Assembly: GCF_008831285.2 (NCBI RefSeq)
Contig: NC_045143.1
Coordinates: 7,325,503-7,389,502 of the forward strand
Direction of reading: 5' to 3'
Origin: Nymphaea colorata
Lineage: Eukaryota; Streptophyta; Magnoliopsida; Nymphaeales; Nymphaeaceae
DNA length: 64,000 nt
A program made the position numbers and the translations under genes. Of the stretch, positions 45,976 through 58,775 are shown piece by piece. Under the pieces are notes generated by a model. That model was given only the letters and a program-made list of their open reading frames with translations. It searched no databases and had not been told where the DNA came from. Position 1 is the first letter of the stretch. Every line of letters starts with the position of its first letter.

Positions 45976-46014
45976 GGTCAAAAAATTCAAATTTAGGGTT
46001 TTAGCTCCAAAATC

Positions 46015-46200
46015 TTCTATAAATACTCCCCATTTTTCCACCTCTTAGGTAAGATTGGTCCTTGGGAGAAAGAAACTCTAGTGTATTCTCACTTAAAGAC
46101 TTAGAGTTTCTCTTGAGCTCTCTCTCTCTCCATCTTCTTCTCTTCATTTTCCTCTCCAACTTGGAGCAAGCTACAACCCTCTTGGAGGTATCATCTTGAA
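46015..46200 (+). promoter_or_regulatory. Possible LTR-type promoter region
   Basis: After the repeats comes ttctataaatactcccc (a good TATA box), a short leader and a CT-rich stretch. This arrangement is like the U3/R border of a plant LTR retrotransposon. It precedes the five-copy ORF-bearing array. Inference only; LTR ends were not found. Confidence 0.35.
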
Positions 46201-46306
46201 GCTTCACTCAAATGAGATCTTTTTAAGTCATTTCTCATTAAAGGTATGTAACCATCATCCCTCTTATTTCTCTTTTTTTTTTTTCTTTCCTCATCTTCAT
46301 CTTCTC

Positions 46307-47270
46307 ATGGCCAAAGAAGATACCACTCAACCTCTTTTTAGAGACAAGACGCTATGCTCAAATGCACCGGAAGCATGAAAAGATGATATGATCTTTCATT
46401 TTAATTATGTTCTTTCAAGTATTTTTGTTGTTATGCCTTCTCTTCATTATTATTATTATGCTATTTCTTTTTCTTGAACTTAGTCTTGTTGTTTTTTCAT
46501 TTTCTCTTCTCATCTTCATCTCCCAATGGCCAAAGGAGATAACACTCAACCTCTTTTTAGAAACAAGAGGCTATGCTCAAATGCAACGGGAGCATGAGAA
46601 GATGAGATGATATTTTATTTTTTGATTAAATAATGCTCTTTCAAGTATTTTTGTTGTTGTTGTTCTTTCTCTTCATTAATATCTTCTTGCTCTTTCTTCT
46701 CTTCAATATATTCTTGTTGTTGTTATTCTTTTCCTTCATGAATGTATTCTTGTTGTTTTTGTTATTTTCTTTCCTCAATATAACCTTGTTCTTGTTATTT
46801 TTTTTTCTCTCTTTCTCCTCTCCCCACGGCCAAAGGAGATAGCACTCAATCTCTTTTTAGAGACAAGAGACTATGTTCAAGTGCATTGGGAGCATGGAAA
46901 GATGAGATGATCTTTCATTTCGTGATTGAATCATGCTTTCTTTTATTAAATATACCATTGTTTTTCTTTCTATATTTTCTCCTCGTCTTCATCTCTCCAT
47001 GGCTAAAGGAGGTATCACTCAATTTCTTTTTAGAGACAAGAGGCTATGCTCAAGTGCACCGGGAGCATGGAAAGATGAGATAATCTTTCATTTTAATCAT
47101 ATTCTTTCTTTTCATGAATACATTCTTGTTGTTCTTTTGCTTTCTCTTATTTCCTCTATTTCTTATTTCCCCATGGCCAAAGGAGATAGTTCTCAATCTC
47201 TATTTTAAAGTCAAGAGACTATACTCAAGTGCACCAGGAACATGAGAAAATGAGGTGACATATCATTTCA
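46307..47270 (+). repeat. Tandem array of five diverged units, each with a conserved short reading frame
   Basis: Five copies begin at 46307, 46526, 46826, 46999 and 47173. Each starts atggccaaaggagata and reads MAKGD(S/N)TQ(S/P)LFRDKRLCS before a Gly-Ala-Trp region and GATGAGATGATCTTTCATTTT. Spacing is 219, 300, 173 and 174 bp, the difference being in the CT/TTC-rich linkers. Copy 3 has ACG in place of the ATG and copy 5 stops early, so they are decaying. The conserved core is protein-like in spacing but no known domain is recognised. Probably part of a retroelement leader. Confidence 0.7.
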
Positions 47271-47279
47271 TAGTTACAT

Positions 47280-49130
47280 CATGTCCTCCCTCCTAATTGA
47301 ACCTTGCACTTTTCGTGATCCTCTTTCTCTCTTTCATTCCTTGAATGTTGTCTATATATTTTCAATACATACTTGCTTGATTTTTTACTTATATGTGAAT
47401 GTATGGTGTAAATGAGAGTGTGGTTTGGGGACTCTTTATTTTCATATTAATTTTTGAGGTTGGGACTTGTCCAACTCGGAATAAACCCTCACGAAAATGT
47501 ACATGTTAATTGCATATCATTTTGCGCTAGTTTCCTTCTTAATCATCCCATTAAAAACCCTAACGAGTGTCTCGTTATGTTGCTTGTTTTCTTCCATACC
47601 CAACCGTGGAAGAAATATATCCCTTACAAAAAATTAAATAATAACATTCTATGCTTATATAAATCATATTTTCCAAAACATTTTCAAAAGGAACCTTCTA
47701 ACATGGCCTTAGGGACTTAGCTTAGACTTGTGTATGAGTTCAAGCTCCCCTCCGGCCCACATTAAACTTGAAGTTGGTAATTTTAGGTTATTCCTTGATT
47801 TCTAATCTTGTGAAGATATGGATGTATACACATGTTATATACATCTATGCCAACATGATGACCCCCCATCTTTCTCTCTCTATGCTTTCACTTTCCATTT
47901 TATAAATTTTCATATGTGCATGAATACGTATGTACATGTGCTCTATTTCCTCTCTTTCAAATATTTATTCCTCTTTTCAAGAGAAATATCTTCTCTTATA
48001 AAATTTCTCAAACCCATATAGACGTATGATATTTTTCTTTTCCTCTAAAATTTCTCTTTTTTTTCAAATCAATACATCTTTTTCTCTTAAGCTTTCATAT
48101 TTGTGTATATGTGATGGTATGTACACATGTATGCATGTCTTTCTCTATCTCTCTCTCTTTCTTTTCATAAGAGTGTTTTATCTCTTGTATTATTTTTAAC
48201 ATTCTCCTCACATGATATTTTTATCTACCAACTTCATTAAGACCACAAACCAAGTAATGACCCAACATTGAAGTCATGCTTGATGGTCTACAATCTCAAT
48301 CCCCTTTCAAAAATTTTTCCTTTTTATATACAACTACAAAAACCTTAGATGTATGTGGTAGAAATGACTTTAGATGAATGTTGTGGTAGGAATGTTTTAC
48401 ATTCATATAGGATAAATGCATTCATGCATTCTCACCCACTTTATTTCACTTATGATTACAAGCATCTCTCCAAAAGAACTTAAGCAAGATGTGATTGAGC
48501 TTTAACTAGGTGGTAACCGAATTAGAGCAAAATCTCAAACCTACTTAAAGTCTTAAGAGAACACTAAAGTGATTTCAAAATGATTTCACAAGCTTTTCAA
48601 ATGATACTTACTAATTCCACTTTTTCCTCAAAACATTTCACATTTTCAAGCAACCTTTCAAGAGTCTTTTAAAAAATTTGAAACATTAAACTTTTAATAT
48701 TTTCTTCACCGCATATAGAATCAAAAGGATGTTTAAGTTAAAATGAAATGCATCAATGATGAACATAGCCCTTGGATTGATTACCCCCGGTAAAGGTGCC
48801 GGGAACGGTCAATCCTCATACCGACAGGCGAGTCCTTTTCTTTCTTATTTCAAAACAAAACTCAATTTTTTGAAGCACTCCAAAACCAATAAAATTTTGA
48901 AATGCAAACAATTTACCTCTTTTCCATGAAACAATACTAAAGAATTATTTTCAAATTCTTGAGTAAAGACTTCCGAATTCAGTAAGCTGTGGTTAGGCAC
49001 AAATTAATTTGAAAATACCAACTGAAGCCAGTTCTGTATAGTGAACAGGCTGATATTTTGTACTGTCTTTTACATGGAGGTGATCAACAAAAAAGTCAGT
49101 TAAAAATACTGATAAATGAGTACATTTATA
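47280..49130. other. AT-rich repeat-like DNA, no gene seen
   Basis: Possibly the continuation of a large LTR or leader: a stretch at 48770-48840 (ttggattgattacccccggt... gccgggaacggtcaatcc...accgacaggcgagtcc) looks like conserved non-coding retroelement sequence. No coding domain seen, and no LTR borders found. Confidence 0.3.
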
Positions 49131-49135
49131 TGATG

Positions 49136-49394
49136 TGTTGGACATGCTAATAAATCTCTCTCCTTAACTGGAAAAGGGTGAAGAAAGTCATTCTTCATTG
49201 AACATGCATGTAGTCAGATTCACATTTTATACAAATTCTTGATGGACGTTACACAATTGTGGATAGATCCAATAATTAAGGGACTGGAGTTAACGCAGGA
49301 TCCGATCACAAACATGTTGCTTTATCTGAGAGATATGACACCAAAATCTATTATGGAAAGCTTATCTTCCACACACAATCTAATGATTCCAACA
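49136..49394 (-). repeat. Possible Copia 3' LTR (minus strand)
   Basis: On the minus strand a polypurine AAAGGGGAG is followed by TGTTGGAATC at 49394, and 259 bp later the sequence ends TCCAACA at 49136, giving TG...CA ends with matching inverted tips. A TATAAAA box lies inside. The 5' partner LTR is missing, so this is inferred. Confidence 0.5.
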
Positions 49395-49780
49395 CTCCCC
49401 TTTAAATTGCCACTCCTCCTGGATTGAAGAGAGCCACCTTGCTCCTTAATGCTTGGAACTTTTCTTGCGCTAGTGTCTCTGTGAATATGTCTTGAACTTG
49501 TTAGGGTGAGGGTAGAAACTGAGTTTGAATTTCTTCACTTTGAATTTTGTCTCTAACATTGTACCAGTCAATTTCAATATGGTTGGACTACTCATGGAAT
49601 GTGGAATTGGCCGCTATGTGCATTGTGACTTGTTGTCGCAGAGCAAAGAGATTGGCTGTTTGTGGGATATCCCAAATCATGTAGAAGAGCTTTAAGCCAT
49701 GTCAGTTCACATGTTGCAAGGGCTATAGACCGGTGCTCAGATTCTACCGAGGATTTAGAAATCATAAACATCTTATACAA
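49395..49780 (-). mobile_element. Copia RNase H remnant (minus strand)
   Basis: On the minus strand, SVESEHRSIALATCELTWLKALLHDLGY matches the end of Copia RNase H; I quote only part: CELTWLKALLHDLGY. After a frameshift it continues with HIEIDWYNVRDKIQ and QDIFTETLAQEKF, then a polypurine tract and an LTR. Several stops and the frameshift show it is dead. The 5' part of the element is gone. Confidence 0.8.
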
Positions 49781-49789
49781 TTATTTTTA

Positions 49790-51369
49790 TAAACATCTTA
49801 TACGTAAGGTAATTTGGAAATCACCGAAACTTTAAAATATTTATTTTTGATTAAATGATGAAAAGTGTACACAATTAATTAAAAATAAATATAGTTAATT
49901 TTTTTTAAAATGCGTAGTAAAGATTATACATGGAACTTTTGACTTGGCCCGTGAAAGAACACTCACAGCATGACCCACCCATCACTATTGGTGAGATGAG
50001 CACTGATGGATTCTTAAAACATCCATGGTACTTAACACATACTGATGGCTGTTTCATTTTCATCAATAAAACAGACTTTTGTCCGTCGACTACTTCATTG
50101 CTCTCAGTAACCCTTAAGTATTTCTGACGACAATGTTTTCCATCAATAAAAAGTCTGTTCCAATGATAAAGTGTACAGGTTGTCGGTAAAATCCATCTAT
50201 TACTAACGGTATGTTTTTCTACCGCCAGTAATAAGTGGTTTTGTTTGGTTTAAATTGGATTACCACTGAATCGATTCAAGTAGGCTTATTCAGAACAATC
50301 ATTTATAAAATTGGTTTTGTATCCCACGTTTGTTAACCCATACATATCTGACAATGTTGAATATTGAAGGTTTATTTGGAAGAGCTTTTATCATATGATA
50401 TGCTTCTTGAGTGCAATTGTAGTGCATTAGAAGCATTTGAAATAAATTTCAAAAACATCATTTGATCCAATTGTTAATGAGTCTAAATGAATCATTTATT
50501 GCAATAGAGGCCGAATACTCCTCCTAGACCCATTTCCTTCAACAGCTAAAGTATATTTATTGGTGCTATAGGAAGAAAAACAAGGGAGGCATGTAATCAA
50601 TCAAATGTTATATATCATGTTGGCTCAACTGCAACAGGACCCGATGCTCGATCTCTTAAGCACGAAAAAGGAGACATTCATCTTCCATGTTGCTTTGTTT
50701 GAACTGTTAATGACTTTAAACCTTATGTGAATCTATCAAGGTGGTGTTGAAAAGGTAACTTAAATTCCTATTGTCACAAGAATATATGTTATTATTTATT
50801 AGAAATTAGTTACAAGATGTGTTACATGGTTCATCAAAGATTCTTATTAGTAAATCACCAATATCAATTTGATAGTTGATGTTCCGGTGACAACATCGAA
50901 ATGAAGTATTTGCCTTTTCTTCTTTCAACATATGATTTAGTCAATGAAGTGAAACGTTTTGAGAATAGGTTCTGAAAGAAAAGAAAACATTCTTCGAACA
51001 TGTTTTTGGCATATAATCGGAGGAAGAAAAGCATTTTTTTTTCAGTGCACATACAAGGACAACTTACTAAAAAAAAGACAGTTTATATGATTGTTTGGAT
51101 TTGAATGACGTGGACATAAAATACAATCTTTAGTTGTAAGTCATTGGGTTAGATAAAGTGATGTTGTCGTTTGCATGTTTTACTATGAGTAATAATGAAA
51201 ATGTCAACCTTTGCAGAATATTGCACAATATAAAAGTAACAAATAATTATGGGGCAAATATTATTTCATGTTGTGTTCCATTGCAGAGACATAAGCTTTA
51301 GGGGGTTTAAAAGTCATGGTTGTAATATCCGAATGCACTAATATACCATTGGTTATTTATACATCGTTG
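49790..51369. other. No gene seen
   Basis: AT-rich DNA. At about 50080-50240 there are several ccgtcgac/gtcggtaaaat/accgccagtaata words similar in style to those in intron 3 of gene C (31185-31570), perhaps a degraded DNA transposon. Confidence 0.35.
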
Positions 51370-53655
51370 CCTAGAAAGGTCAGTTTTGTACTCACAGAAA
51401 TATATGGTCTCTTTCTTGTCAAAAATCACGAAACCAAAAGTGTTCTCAAGATCCCATGAAAACACCAATTTGAGTAAAACTAGCAACCGGCGAGCTAATG
51501 CATTGTAAGGATCTATATAAGAACGAAAGAGTTATTCCAATGTCTGCCGTGGATGGTCACGTCAAGCCGATGGAGAACATATGACGTATAAAATGTAAAA
51601 CTACTCCATGAAGTTTTGTGTTTGAACAGGATGAAACTGCAACTGTTCTGCAATCAACACGAATGAATTTAATTCCTACATGAACTCTTGCACCTGACTG
51701 ACTACTGAGAATAGTTTCTGCTGTCCTTTACTTCGCACCCATGAAAACTCCTAAATCATGATTTTTATTCCTTTCTTGACGGTGGAGAAGCCCTCAAAGT
51801 ATCAGGGTTTTGGTCAATAAAACTCTTGAAGCCCCTCTATCTACTGGGAAATTACCATGCTTTTACCGAACGACAAGGAAAATCCATACCTTTTGTTTCT
51901 TTTATGAGTTTTGAGCACACGACGTTGCACCTACGTGACATTGACAAGTTAATCCAACTAGAGGAAGAGTAGCGTATTCGAATTCAGTTTTAGTTCGTTG
52001 AAGTAATTTAAGATCATTCAGGAAAACCGCATAGTAAGGAGATTGTGCCAATAAAGTAGGAATGCATAACAAAATATGGACTAAAAGGTGAATAGGAACT
52101 TTTCACTTGCCTGTGTCAATCGTCCAGCAAGTGGGACTACCCATCTAATCTCCTAATGAATATGTCACGAATAAATCTCTATAAAAAAAGGGACCTATCA
52201 GGAACTATGAAATGAAAGAATAGCTTGAGTCACTTCACATTGCTTTTACGAGCCCAGGAACATGCCACGGTTGACCTAATCAACACCACTAAGTTCAAAC
52301 TGAAACCAATTTTTAAAAGGAATGGTCTGAATGTGTATGCAAAGAACTGGATCCCAGTTTTCAGCTCTTGAAAACCATTCATTTCAATGACAAGGTGCAG
52401 GTCATGGATGAGAGTTGAATCATATAAATGAGCCATCATGCAACCAGGTTTCTTAGAAGTAAGGCTAAGTAATTGGTCCTGAATAAGGATCAACATGGGT
52501 ATCATGAAGTGAATCAGGCCCTAAACCTGGTCTCAGTATTAGACACATTGTCCTTGTAGAGCATATTGGGAGGCTTACCCTTGTTTTCCTTTCATTTAGC
52601 ACGACAAGTAAATTGAGTCTGGTCACGTACTCCTTCCAAATCCCTGACCATGGCGGGCATAGCTACCAGCCACAGGGTTTCGCGCTCCCAGGAATGTTAC
52701 ATGTGATTTCCTGTTGCTGAAGAAAAAAACCAAGTAAGCGTAGATAAGTGACCGACACATAGTAGTATAGTTGTCAACAAGCGACTACTATAGCGTCAGA
52801 CACTGATCCACACAGCGAACCTGCCCAGGTAGGTTCAAAATTAAACCTTTTAACGAGCCTATAGTTTGTCCATATTGTCATTAAATGGTGCTTGTATAAA
52901 TTTTCTTTACCAGGATTTCTGGTGGTGGACAAGGCTTGTTGCGTTACAACTTACAAACAGTACAGGTTCCGCAGCAGGGATTGCATGCGTATCAGAGAGC
53001 ACACAATGCGAGAACAAGGATGAATACATGTACTACGATGGTGTACACTACAGCACTGCGGCGTATTTGATCTTAGTGGGGAAGGCCTTTTACTCAGAGC
53101 ATCCCGAAGAAGTGTATCCTTTTAATATTGCACGCCTTGCTACGGAATCTGTTCCCAAAAACAGGGCAATTTTCTAACGTTCCTTTATGATAAGAAAGGC
53201 CTTCTTTACCTTATTGTAAGAATAAGTGTTACCTGTTGCATTGCACTGTGAAGGTCGTTGGTTCATTCCTTGTTTCTATCTAATTAAATATTTGTCGTAT
53301 AGAATGGTTTCTACATCATATGCTTTTCTAGTTGCTAAGGGTTCGTTTATAGTAAGGAATGGCTTCTTCATAACTTTATTGTAAGGATAAGTGAGGCATG
53401 TTGTCTTGCGCAGTGAAGAAACTTGAAACTTTCCTTAGTTTTACCTAAGTACTGTTTGTAAAAGGGATTTGTTTGTACAATGTATTTTCATAGTTTATGA
53501 CAGCCACAGGTGTAAAATATGGGCATGAAGCAACACGCAATTAAAGTTACATCCAAGTGGTTAGTAAGAAGATAAGCAGATGTAGTTGATGTGTTTGTGA
53601 TAGATGCGAAGATATATATATACAAGGTTGAGAACTAACTTTTTGATTTGCAGAC
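51370..53655. repeat. Degraded duplicate of the gene D locus with exons 1-3 deleted
   Basis: Block 1 (51370-52048) matches 38255-39205, and block 2 (about 52085-53655) matches 43365-44990. The two are fused at about 52050-52085, so the 4.1 kb from the gene D promoter through exon 3 is missing. Order and orientation are kept. The copy lies about 8.5 kb from its parent, in the same orientation. Confidence 0.85.
52914..53177 (+). pseudogene. GDSL pseudogene E: lone last exon with a frameshift
   Basis: The acceptor ttaccag and the start GATTTCTGGTGGTGGACAAG match exon 4 of gene D, and the catalytic Asp/His region is kept as YYDGVH. An 8-bp addition (acttacaa, a near duplicate of the neighbouring gttacaa) right after the CC of ACC shifts the frame, so the start of the exon and the DGVH part are not in the same frame. 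There are no exons 1-3 in front. It cannot make an esterase. Confidence 0.88.
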
Positions 53656-53659
53656 AGGT

Positions 53660-56600
53660 GGTCATTCGATTACTATCCATTGGGACCGGACAGACAGAAA
53701 TTCATGTCCATCACACAACTGTCCTGTTCTCATGGACAATGATGTTCATTGTCCGTCATTTGATAATTTTAGGAATATAACACTATGCTCATTTTGTCCA
53801 GCGTTTGTTTCTCATATGTTTGTTCTGTTTGTCTTGTTTGTCGTTTGTATTTGTTTTGTCTGATGTTTGCGTATTCCATGGTCAGTTGTGGCAGTTATGT
53901 CTGTCATGTCTGGCATGTCTGGTGTTTGTTTATGTTTTGTTCGAACTGTCTATTCTGTCTGGTGTTTGTGTCTTCTATGATCAGTTCGTCTATTATATTT
54001 GTTTTATCTGCTATATGATGACAAGAATACCATATTTTTTAAACATGTTATATGCAAATTAATATATTTGATAACACAATCCATAATATTATAGCAAAAA
54101 ACAAATAAAAAACAAATCTTTCAATAGATTCTTATATATAACAAAAACACCATTACTGTTAAATGTTCAAATATCTATATAATCATTAGTATCAAGCAAA
54201 ACTACAAAATACAAATATTCTAAAATGTTTAATTGTTGTAAGTCATATGTTGGAGTACATTGACACAGAAATACATATAAAAGTTTAGACTAGAGCTACT
54301 ATAAATACAAAAATAACCATGACAACTTGGTAGATGTTATATATGGTTTTGATGGGAAAAGTACTTATCTAGCGAGTGTGTTTCCCTCTATGTCACTTGT
54401 TTGTCCCTGTTTTATTCTGATTTGTAAAGTGATGAAAAAGAAAGCTCTTTATGAGACCTCGAACTGTAACATACAAATCATCTTATTCAAGTCAGTAAAT
54501 ATATTCTTCAGTTGTGATTAATGAAATCACGAGGGAATTGCCTACACTTGCCACTTTGTTTCTCTGTTTTCTTACTCCTGTTTGGCTGCTTTGTTTTCTT
54601 TCATTGATAAGTGGATCTACTCTAAGTTGCATGAGGTGAGAACTTTTCACATGTTTTCCTTCATTTTTCCAATTGCATCAAAGGAAAAACTTTGGCCTTG
54701 AGTCCTATGACTGCAACAGTAAAAGCCGGTGAACAAATTGGACTCTTCTCTCAGCAAACCCAGCAGGTCCTTACTTGAAGAAATGAAATTTGGGGTTCAT
54801 ATATTTCTCTATCCCGACCTATCATGGTAATCGTGTTACAATATATGTTGTAATGAGTTCAGTGTTTCATGAATGCGAAACACTTGTCCAAATAGCTTGT
54901 CATTACGTTAAGGCCAAGGAGATGGTCGAGGAAATGATATTGACCATTCATCCTGTTCAAACTAGCCAGCTGATGTGTTACGAAGGTTTTGTTCTAAAAA
55001 AACAGAGATTTGACGATGTGTGAGCCCCAAGTGAGGGAAACGTGATAAAATTGATCGATCGTTATTATTCTTCGAGCCAGGTCACAAAGACCCTCATGAT
55101 TCAGTTTCTTGTCTCTTTGATTTCTTGCTGTATACAAAGACAACAATTATATCGCCGCATGTTTTTATGGGTTTTTAAAGTTTTTTCCGTTTGTTTTTCC
55201 TCTTTTGGCTGCCCGTGGATGTAGGCAGCTTCCAGGCAAGTACCACACAAATTTCTTGCTTTCATTTTTTTCCTCTTTTTTTGTCTTGGTTTTTTTCTCG
55301 ACGAGAAGCTAAGGCTTTTTGTCATCTGTTGCTTAGATCAGACATTGCAGTATGTAATACTGATCATCAAAACATGTGGATCTTAAATCTGTTCAAAGAT
55401 AAAATTGTAAATATTCTGTGGCGCCTCCAGCATGAGATCCTTGGATTTAATCCAAAACTCTCCAATGAAAATCCTGGGAACTAAGGATGATGCATCCTCA
55501 CCCTTTTCCTCCAACCTCCTTTCCATTGAGGAAAATATTCAAAGTTTTGAAAGGATGCACGACCAAAATCAGATCTTAGATCTTCTGTACAACCTTATAT
55601 CTAGCACTACATATAACGACATAAGTTGTTAAACGCAGTATCTCATTTAAATCCAAATCTAGTTAGATAAATTTAGTGAGAAAATTTTAGGTTTTTTTCA
55701 TTTTTATGATTTATTGACCTGGAAACGACACCTAATTGAGAGACGGTTGCATTTTTGCTAATGGGCGTCATAGTCAAGTCATAGAAGAACTCAAATAGGC
55801 CATTTGCTTTAATTTATAAAAATTCCTACACGTAATTGGACTAGGCCATCTAAGAAGTTCGTCCACTCGATTTATATCTAAAGTGCTTTACCCATTTGAT
55901 GAGCTATATGAGCTCGAGTGAAGCTCCCTAACACAAGCTCGATCAAAGTAACTAGTTTAATATCCATCATCATGCCTATTGCAAATTCTGTTCTCAAAAA
56001 ACTTAAGGACCAAACAAAAGAAAAAAAAAAACACGAAAAAAGGACACATTTGCTCACACCTTGCCCTTGGGCCCATCTTCTTCTCTATTTTGGCCTGCAG
56101 AGAGCACCGGCCTCGTCCTCGGTCTCCTGAAGCCTCCTCCTCATCTGACCCAATTCTTAAACAAGAAAACGGCGTCCATCTCGCCCTTTAACGAGAGAGG
56201 GAAAATGAAGAGATTGATGGGAGAGCGATGAAAGTAAAGGGAAAATGAAGAGATTGATGGGAGAGCGATGAAAGTAAAGGGAGAATGAAGAGATTGATGG
56301 GAGAGCGATGAAAGTCAAGGGAAAATGAAGCGATTGATGGGAGAGCGATGAAAGTGACTGTAATAATGACAGTAAAAGGGAGGTGGGTGAAGGGATTGAT
56401 GGGATAGCGATGAAAGTGACTCTACTAATGTAACATGGAAGGTGGCTGCGTGGGTGAGGGGAGAGAAAAAAAAAAAAAAATGAAGAGAATGAAAAGGGAG
56501 GAAAAACTAAAAACGTAAAACAAAATTAACGTCGGCTTGCACGGTGCGGGTGAAGAGAGGGAAGAAAGAAGGAAAATTAAAAACTAGAGATTAAAGTCAA

Positions 56601-57085
56601 AGTTGAGTGGAGTTGAGTTTGACCAACTTAAATTCGATTAACATATTCTAGTTTAGCGAGTTCAACTCGACCCTGAGTTGGCTCGACTCTTCATGAAGCC
56701 TGAGTTGGCTCGACTTTTCATGAACCCCTACTCAAAACCAGATTGACAGATTGAGTTGTATACACAAAAGTTGGCATGTAACAAATATGCACCAAAGGGA
56801 GGTAGGAGAATTTTAAAAAAATATATACAAAAGGATATGGACAATTTAGACATTTTTATTTTTTTACTATCTTTTCTATCTTATTAAAATGTTTTTTATA
56901 TAAACATAAATAAGGTAGGGGCTCGAAACCGAAACTCTTCCATCTTTTCATTTACCTATAGTGGTTGTGGCGATAAAAGCTCACGCAGAAAAAAGGTGCC
57001 GTCATCGATGTCCATAACATAAATATGTTCATGAGATCCATTTAAGTCTAAATGCAAGTACGACCATGTAACTCATTTTATTACA
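53660..57085. other. Intergenic DNA between E and F: no gene seen
   Basis: At 53700-54010 is a stretch with many repeats of tgtctg/gtgtttgt words (low-complexity, no ORF support). At 55900-56730 the words gagctcgag/ttgagttcaactcgac recur, including a 27-bp tandem pair (cctgagttggctcgact) near 56676-56728; similar words occur at 11080-11260. A 40-bp tandem array lies at 56201-56360. Confidence 0.4.
56201..56360. repeat. Tandem repeat, 40-bp unit, four copies
   Basis: Each unit contains gaagagattgatgggagagc and gatgaaagt and begins with a variant of gaaaat. Two more diverged units follow to about 56420. Units 1-3 differ at only one to two positions. Confidence 0.92.
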
Positions 57086-58167
57086 TTAATTGTCAACTCT
57101 CTCATGTCCTTTTACTTCTTCACCTAGCTCAAGCTGCCTCTGAAAAGGTTTGGATCTCAAGTCCAAAAAGGTCTGCAACGTCGGCAGGTTCGAGGTGTAC
57201 GCCTTCTTCACTAAATGCCTGTATAGGGCCTGTGTGAGGTGCGCCCCATCATAATACATGTATGTGCTCCTGTGCTTGCAAGGGATGCTGTACTGCACGC
57301 ATGGTTCACCAAGAATTTCAGTGGAGACGGTGCAACAACTCTGGTTCACCACCTTGGATTACATGCACACCATTCCCACACAATAGAACCAACATTTCAG
57401 TACCCACATGCCAGTGTCAAATATTCCATTAACGATGGGAACCCAGAAATTTCATATTGATCAAAAACACAGTAGGGTAAAAGTTTTCTGATTGCTAATG
57501 GGTTTTATCAAGAATCGAAGTCCAGCTTCCCTGTGATTTTAATAAATATAGCATAGCAAAGTAAAGATTCATCATCTTGTTCGAAAAACTTGGTGAATTT
57601 CCATCAAGATCGTAACTTTCATTTAACATAAATATGAAGGTAATAATGATTCCTACTGTTGAATGGGGACCCTCACATCTATGGTGACAGCACCACTCAC
57701 CTCACTAATGACGAGCACAAAAGCGACCAACAAGCCCAGCACCCGCACCAAGTGGATCTCTTGCTAATTAACGTTTCTAGCTGATGTTACCAGACGAACA
57801 TCAAGCAATGACAGGAGTTCAGGTGAACTTTTAGACAGATTTACTGGTTTTTGTCTGTGGAAATCTGACAATCAGAATCGCCAACAGTTTTCTAAAGCAC
57901 AAATATCCCCTAACCCACATGATTTCTTCCTTAGCGTGTGTCAATCGCCAATGCTTTTGAGACATGAGGCTAGTGGTGGAGATGAAGATGGTGATAATGA
58001 TGAAATCCACAGTAAAACGTGGCATACCATAAGATTGTGGATTGTCAAATACGTTTCTCACGATTCCATAGGTATTGAGGAACACGAAACTAGAACCCGG
58101 TAGACTTTTCTTCATCCCGTCTATTGAAGATCTCAGGGGAGAGTTAAACGTTATTGCAGCGTGGTTC

Positions 58168-58700
58168 GAGAGTCATCACCGACTCTTGAGATGAGTCGAG
58201 AAGACTCATGAGGCTTTGAGCCTCTCTTTTAAAGTCGGTGGATTAAGGCGGTGCTTAATGAGTAAAGAAAAAATTTAAAAAAATGGAAAACGGTGGAAGC
58301 TTCATCCACCGACCTCCTCTTCCTATAAATAGGGATGATTGGCCATTTTGAGGGTATGTAGAAAATCAAGTTGAGTGCTTTTGGTTGTGAGTTGAGTGTG
58401 CTCCATTTGTGAGCTGGTGAGTGCTCGTGTGTTCACTTCGTGAACTCGAGTGTCGAAGCTTCAAGTGTGTGCTGCAAGGGTATTGGGGTTTTAGCTCACT
58501 GCGTGGGCCAAAGTGAGTTTTTTTCTGAGTTCTCTTTTGTAAATCCAGTTTCATGAATAAATAATTGACATTTTAAAGTATACTCTGCCAAAGTTATTAT
58601 TGAGAATTATTCTGGACGTCGAGACTCTGCTGAATTTTTTTCGCATAAATTCGAGTTTGTAGCTGAGTTATATTTAGGGCCCGCATTACGTTTCCCAACA
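58168..58700 (+). repeat. 5' LTR of Copia 2, lacking its first four bases
   Basis: Starts at gagagtcatc, whereas the 3' LTR starts tgaagagagtcatc. It ends cccaaca. A TATA box tataaatag is at 58324. It contains a short perfect hairpin gaggctttgagcctc. Confidence 0.9.
58324..58332 (+). promoter_or_regulatory. TATA box of the Copia 2 5' LTR
   Basis: TATAAATAG in the 5' LTR. The same place in the 3' LTR is TGTAAATAG, so only the 5' copy keeps the box. Confidence 0.6.
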
Positions 58701-58702
58701 AT

Positions 58703-58714
58703 TGGTATCAGAGC
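58703..58714 (+). other. Primer binding site of Copia 2 (initiator tRNA-Met)
   Basis: TGGTATCAGAGC, two bases after the LTR end. Confidence 0.9.
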
Positions 58715-58775
58715 GGGGTTCTGTTTAAGGGCCGATTTACTAGTGAGATTAATTGGGCAATTATATTCTGAAATT

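Noticed and set aside
45484-47270. A CRISPR-like array
   Set aside because: The units are directly adjacent or separated by non-unique linkers, the repeats are 31-300 bp and diverged, and this is plant nuclear DNA. It is ordinary tandem repetition.
53648-54062. Overlapping Cys/Val/Phe-rich frames
   Set aside because: They follow from repeated tgtctg/gtttgt words. Three overlapping frames give the same kind of protein, which marks low complexity.
55101-55484. Possible small genes on both strands near 55.2 kb
   Set aside because: No motif, poor start context and T-rich composition. Not supported.
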